Assembly (NCBI GenBank): GCA_008501785.1
Contig: QQUD01000627.1
Coordinates: 1 to 7,468 of the forward strand
Direction: 5' to 3'
Source of the DNA: Chloroflexota bacterium
Lineage (GTDB): Bacteria; Chloroflexota; Anaerolineae; Promineifilales; Promineifilaceae
Length of the DNA: 7,468 bases
Below the pieces are notes generated by a model that did no database searches, was not told the DNA's origin, and was given only the letters and a program-made list of their open reading frames with translations. This document shows, in pieces, positions 4,801-7,468 of the stretch; the first letter of the stretch is position 1; the number at the start of each line of letters is the position of its first letter. A program made the position numbers and the translations under genes.

Positions 4801-7468
4801 CGTTTGGTAAACGATATAGGTGGGGTCTTGGGGTACATCTTCATCTACCCAGGTCGGTTCGCGGCCGTTGGGGTGACTGGCATTGAGTCCACCCAATTCA
4901 CCGGTGATGTTGTTGTTAGAAAAGTCACCAATAAAGTTGCCTGTACCTTCCGTCATTGGCCAATAGCCTACCAGGAATTGGAGATCAGACTGGGGTAGGG
5001 TCTCGTTCATTTCAGCCTGAATTTGGGCTGTTGTGCGGGCGCTATTCCAAATTCGCACTTCATTGAGGCTGCCGTTTAGATATTCAAACAGGAATGGATT
5101 GGTGGGATCGCCACCAACGTTGCTTATAGCACCGAGTAACAGTTTGTCATCAGGATTTGGCAGACCGGGGTCCCCCCAATGAAAGATTGTCTCTTGGTAG
5201 ATGCCGTTGACATAAAATGAAACATAGTTGTACGAATAGAACGAGGATATGACAGCGGCGACATGATACCATTCGTTTGGCTTGAGTGAAATGGAGTTGC
5301 TGTTGTATTCATTTGCACCATAGGTCGAAAAACGCAGCCCGTCGTTAACAATACTAAACCCGAACCCATTGACGCTGTTGTTGCGGGCATGGCTGATGAT
5401 GTGCTGAATACCGCCGATACGATCCAGCTTCACCCAGGCAGAGACGGTAAAATCATTGGTGAGAACGGCCGTGTGGTCAACGACACCAAAGTCGATGTAG
5501 TCATCAAACCCATCAAAATTGAGTGCCTTTTCAGTGGCCCCGCCGTAAGCAATGGGATGCAGCGCCACCAGCTGGTCGGATGGGGCAAGCTGCCCACGCC
5601 CTTGCAAATAGCCGTAACTATCGGTGCGGAAGGGGATATTGAGCGCGTTGACCAATGGTTTGGCACCTAAAATTTGATTGTTTGGCAGCCGGTAGACGAG
5701 CGCATCAGCAACCCGAGTCCTGTTTTCATCCCACACGAGTATTTGTGTGCCGCGCACGCGGAAGGGGAAGGTTTGGGCGGCAACATATGGTCGTTGATAG
5801 GGTCCTGGAATCATGTTTACATAATTGTATGTGCCTATCTGCCCCGGCTCAGATGTTGCTGGAGATGCGCCAAAGAAGGCCTCGATGCGAAACACCATAT
5901 TGTCGCTCTGTCCGAAGAATTGGCTTTGCGGCACATCCCAGTCAAATGTATGGTTTACACCTGTGGGGCTGCTGGCTAATGCAGTTGTTTGCGTGCCGGA
6001 TCTTGCAACAGCGGGCAGCCAATTGCCGCCGCCATCGGGTGAATAAAAGGCCCGCACAAAGTGAGCTTCTGCTGCATTCTGGTTGATGAGTTTGTATTGG
6101 ATGGGAATGTTGCCCCAGCGTATGCCAGGGATAGCGTATCCGTTGGCAGGAGCCAATACGTCTGTGTGACCTGGGAAAAATATTAAGGGGGAAGTGATGT
6201 TGGTGATGGAAACGGCCGTTTCTGGCCCAAATCGTGTCGGGTGCAGGGGTCTCTGTCCTGCATAGATAGTCAGCCCTTCAGCTGCGGCGGTGGCGAGTTC
6301 AAAACGGCCGTCACCGTTCATATCTCCCCAGGCAACCGCAGCGGTGTCGTTACGATCCACAGACGTCCAGATGGGGGCTGCGTTAAGTGTGCCGTGTACG
6401 TTTAAATATACTTTATCAGGCTTATTTTCTTCGTTGGCGACTGCTAAATCAAGATCGCCATCCCCATCAATATCTCCCCAGGTAATGCCGAGTGAGAAGT
6501 CAATATCTGCCGAAGACCAGTCTGGTTCAGCTCGAATCAGCCCGTTATCGTTGAGGAAGACCAGGTTGGGTTTGTATTGGACCGCAACGGCCATATCGAG
6601 ATCGCCATCCCCATCCACATCTCCCCAGTCCAGGTCCCAAACGGCATCATCTTCGTCGCCGAACGTAAAAGCGGCCGTTTCATCGAGTACACCATTTTCG
6701 TTGAGGTAAACTTGATTTTTGCCATCGACATTGCTGCCAAGGGCCAGATCCAAATCGCCGTCGTTGTCTACATCGCCCCAGGCAACAGCCGTTGTTTGGA
6801 ATGGGTCTTTAGGTTGCCATGAGTCGATTGCTGTCAGCGTGCCTGACCCATTGTTATAGAAAACCCGTGTGTCATCACCCGCGACAGCTAAATCTAAATA
6901 ACCATCTCTGTTGGCATCTGCCCAGGCCACATCAAGCGCATCCAATCCGAGATCGTAGCTGTAGTCCAAAGTGCGCTCGCCAAGATCCGGAATATTGAGC
7001 CAAATGGCGGAGCCTGCGGCAATGTCAAGATAGCCGTCCCGATTGACATCACCCCAAGCAAGGGGGGTGCCCGTGTCTGGGTTTGCGCCCATGCCGGGGA
7101 TTGTGTTAAATGATAGTGTCCCGTTTTGGTTGCGATAGAGGCCTTCGCTGACAGCCAGTTCCATATCACCATCGTCGTCCACGTCTCCCCAGGCTAATGA
7201 ATCAATATAATTGGTGTCGGAGAAAACGGCCGTTTCTTTCAATCCACCCGCTTCATTTAAATAAAGCAAATTAGGTTTAGGCCAAACAGATGTGGCTAAA
7301 TCGAGGTCACCATCTCCATCAACATCCCCCCAGGCAACCCCAGAAATTTGCTCGGCGTCAACGGCTGCTTCCCATCCCAACGTCATGCTGACGGTGGTTG
7401 GCTCAGTGAAATTGTTGACATAAACTTGAGTGACAGGGTCTTTACCTGACCCGGCTACGACCACATTG
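1849..7468 (-). CDS. Giant multidomain extracellular protein: FG-GAP/VCBS repeats, LamG-like domain, zincin-type site, CARDB-like tail (5' partial)
   Basis: The frame is open to the window edge. The first possible start, GTG at 7464, falls inside a repeat, so the gene is 5'-truncated; residues are numbered from that GTG. Residues 1-415 hold the tail of one FG-GAP/VCBS repeat and eight further repeats with DxDGDGDLDLA-like calcium loops. Residues 430-545 look Ig-like, and 560-650 resemble a carboxypeptidase-regulatory-type fold. A LamG/concanavalin-like domain spans about 648-860. A probable zinc metalloprotease region surrounds His1052, Glu1053, His1056 and Asp1063 (HEIGHYGFFLLD), with a Met-turn-like GSAM at 1080-1083 and Cys1078/Cys1102. 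NVNRPGL repeats occupy 1341-1368, a GWNL module about 1490-1575, YLPLI 1693-1697 and a CARDB-like domain about 1705-1830. No C-terminal membrane anchor or LPxTG is seen. It is probably secreted, although the signal peptide lies outside the window. The substrate is unknown, and catalysis is inferred from the motif alone. Confidence 0.88.
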   Translation of the reverse strand, partial: NVVVAGSGKDPVTQVYVNNFTEPTTVSMTLGWEAAVDAEQISGVAWGDVDGDGDLDLATSVWPKPNLLYLNEAGGLKETAVFSDTNYIDSLAWGDVDDDGDMELAVSEGLYRNQNGTLSFNTIPGMGANPDTGTPLAWGDVNRDGYLDIAAGSAIWLNIPDLGERTLDYSYDLGLDALDVAWADANRDGYLDLAVAGDDTRVFYNNGSGTLTAIDSWQPKDPFQTTAVAWGDVDNDGDLDLALGSNVDGKNQVYLNENGVLDETAAFTFGDEDDAVWDLDWGDVDGDGDLDMAVAVQYKPNLVFLNDNGLIRAEPDWSSADIDFSLGITWGDIDGDGDLDLAVANEENKPDKVYLNVHGTLNAAPIWTSVDRNDTAAVAWGDMNGDGRFELATAAAEGLTIYAGQRPLHPTRFGPETAVSITNITSPLIFFPGHTDVLAPANGYAIPGIRWGNIPIQYKLINQNAAEAHFVRAFYSPDGGGNWLPAVARSGTQTTALASSPTGVNHTFDWDVPQSQFFGQSDNMVFRIEAFFGASPATSEPGQIGTYNYVNMIPGPYQRPYVAAQTFPFRVRGTQILVWDENRTRVADALVYRLPNNQILGAKPLVNALNIPFRTDSYGYLQGRGQLAPSDQLVALHPIAYGGATEKALNFDGFDDYIDFGVVDHTAVLTNDFTVSAWVKLDRIGGIQHIISHARNNSVNGFGFSIVNDGLRFSTYGANEYNSNSISLKPNEWYHVAAVISSFYSYNYVSFYVNGIYQETIFHWGDPGLPNPDDKLLLGAISNVGGDPTNPFLFEYLNGSLNEVRIWNSARTTAQIQAEMNETLPQSDLQFLVGYWPMTEGTGNFIGDFSNNNITGELGGLNASHPNGREPTWVDEDVPQDPTYIVYQTSAKPTATGLEMQSVPSDLGTVVLTVIPTQTLTLFNIDVSLEWDARNDPNYLDQLTSDLQRTSQILFELTNGQAALGNVTIFQNKDNWLDADVVVYATNSHRPNANLGGIVQEPLTEMVLSPTSTQKITVENAYLPGQIRMGATWNRFGNSSGSLGEDWPRALAHEIGHYGFFLLDNYIGIRDNVLVETVCRGSAMYDAYVEREFLTAGNWSGECLDTLSAKTTGRSDWETITANYGWMTATAVFTGPTNLPLVVTEIQFANQITESATLAAPFFGLLDENGAPLVFGESEAQAYLYKTANTPDVTDDDVIALGGSNRDLIQARGAEPGDRLCVYGVNPTRIGCHPVGMQEQPFTVSTVSDWPPQIVATAENSRTFVIEVSNLSNVDSLGVQIYPVFGTASDELIKTGLGGQTAVSLTVTLTDPSPGGYVRLWVPGSSPLKETITQFYLGGGWNVNRPGLNVNRPGLNVNRPGLNVNRPGLNAPVASSDGQVIIFSLENLFDDIVTHSLQSLASLPDLDPWLTPVGQAYRFTADGDLPQSSISFYYLQRDVPAGFENSLAIYYQADGSNKWERLATVPDNYRNLASAALQSEGTYVLAVTIITPQLNQGWNLFAYPDTDAREVITALASINGDYTSVYQWNPINVPAWTLYDNTVLPAFQDLVNDLPSLEPLQSYWIYALTDTVTYIGVPTLQNDIQTNLSLPPATYYGEVVARNGFTPTLGMTIEAQINGNVCGTSLVTNTQAGLSYKVQVAADNGNNCGTNTKNITFVVDGVTMPNIVTWDNSQANYLPLNSLVVGGGPEASLYLPLIMLSSANSNNAPDLIVTNLAATSNNIEIVIQNQGTVPVPVGGDFWVDVYLDPNPPPTAVNDIWQNHATEGLVWGVVGSALPLNPGESLTLSVNDSYYRADESNFSGVVVVGTAVYAQVDSANANTNYGAVLENHEINNSGYNNIFGPVISAASINQSANVNIITQVQTNNLPPRE
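3361..3444 (-). repeat. Coding tandem repeat, 4 x 21 bp (NVNRPGL), with 42-bp higher order
   Basis: Four in-frame 21-bp units at 3444-3424, 3423-3403, 3402-3382 and 3381-3361 encode NVNRPGL four times (residues 1341-1368). Units 1 and 3 use GTG-AAC-CGG, while units 2 and 4 use GTC-AAT-CGC. This suggests that a two-unit 42-bp block was duplicated. The last unit has diverged at its end (CCG-GGC-CTC). The peptide is probably a Pro/Gly/Asn-rich extended linker between the region after the zincin and the C-terminal modules. Confidence 0.92.
4276..4311 (-). other. Zincin active-site motif HExxHx6D
   Basis: The codons of residues 1052-1063 read HEIGHYGFFLLD, followed by NY. The HExxH zinc signature is complete. 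The candidate third ligand is an aspartate at position 12 of the motif, one residue later than in the classical metzincin HExxHxxGxxH/D. The same spacing, HExxHx6D followed by x-Y, is what I recall for the CLCA proteases. The call is by motif only. Confidence 0.7.
6240..7468 (-). repeat. FG-GAP/VCBS repeat region (protein-level, eight repeats plus a partial)
   Basis: The repeats have a period of roughly 45 residues, each with a hydrophobic-Trp-Gly-Asp-(V/M/I)-(D/N) strand followed by a calcium-binding GD(L/G)DLA-type loop and a strand ending near YLN. Core Asp-rich loops read WGDVDGDGDLDLA, WGDVDDDGDMELA, WGDVNRDGYLDIA, WADANRDGYLDLA and similar. The leftmost residues at the window edge (AGSGKDPVTQVYVNN) are the tail of a further repeat, so the array continues outside the window. 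Such repeats form beta-propeller blades in integrin-like extracellular proteins. Confidence 0.9.

Larger units (their letters stand above)
663..7232. repeat. Dispersed iterated palindrome CGGCCG / AACGGCCGTT (15 copies)
   Basis: CGGCCG starts at 663, 917, 1107, 2037, 2202, 3561, 3693, 4074, 4127, 4862, 5466, 6213, 6305, 6672 and 7227. The full decamer AACGGCCGTT is present at six of these (2037, 2202, 3561, 4074, 6213, 7227). The copy at 6213 extends to a 14-bp palindrome starting GAAACGG. All lie in coding sequence. Eleven are read as nCG-GCC-Gnn, mostly Thr-Ala-Val. Four are in another frame as nnC-GGC-CGn, giving Gly-Arg. Uniform base composition predicts about 1.8 hexamers in this length. 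Confidence 0.85.

Noticed and set aside
5655..6086. Plus-strand frame of 143 codons rich in Cys, Arg and His
   Set aside because: It lies entirely antisense to the giant gene, has no domain and has a composition typical of a shadow frame.
7462..7464. GTG at 7464 as the true start of the giant gene
   Set aside because: The frame stays open to the edge, the following residues are the middle of a repeat, and no signal peptide follows.
6240..7468. DNA-level tandem repeat or transposon for the FG-GAP region
   Set aside because: Similarity is at protein level, with divergent nucleotides and no terminal inverted repeats or target duplications.

Overview
The window is about 7.5 kb of bacterial DNA of intermediate GC content. 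All three genes that can be supported lie on the minus strand. The style of the long secreted protein (tandem FG-GAP/VCBS repeats, a LamG-like domain, a 'GWNL' module, a 'YLPLI' segment, a CARDB-like tail) resembles large extracellular proteins of Chloroflexota (Anaerolineae/Caldilineae-like bacteria). This placement is an inference from protein style; no rRNA or marker gene is present.

In the direction of transcription, the layout is as follows. (1) 7468 to 1849 is one huge open reading frame that runs off the right edge, so its true start is not in the window. At least 1871 residues are visible, with an internal zincin-type HExxH site and a 4 x 21 bp tandem repeat. A bidirectional hairpin terminator lies 82 bp past its stop. 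(2) 1700 to 1480 is a regulatory region with three short dyads: two share TTCAA...TTGAA half-sites of ArsR/SmtB type, and one between them resembles a CRP/FNR-type site. (3) 1479 to 418 encodes an ArsP_1/DUF318-type permease. (4) 294 to 43 encodes a small CxxC thioredoxin-fold protein. Genes 3 and 4 look like one operon for export or redox handling of a thiophilic compound, plausibly an arsenical or another metal(loid), although the substrate cannot be read from sequence.

Two signals are not explained by the genes. The first is the gap between permease and thioredoxin-like gene. It is almost completely filled by two short tandem arrays, one of 10-bp and one of 8-bp period, that can pair unit by unit in the mRNA into a laddered hairpin around a 12-bp apical stem. 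The second is the palindrome CGGCCG, which occurs 15 times in the window (about 2 expected by chance), six times as the full decamer AACGGCCGTT. This resembles the HIP1 phenomenon of cyanobacteria but with a different core.
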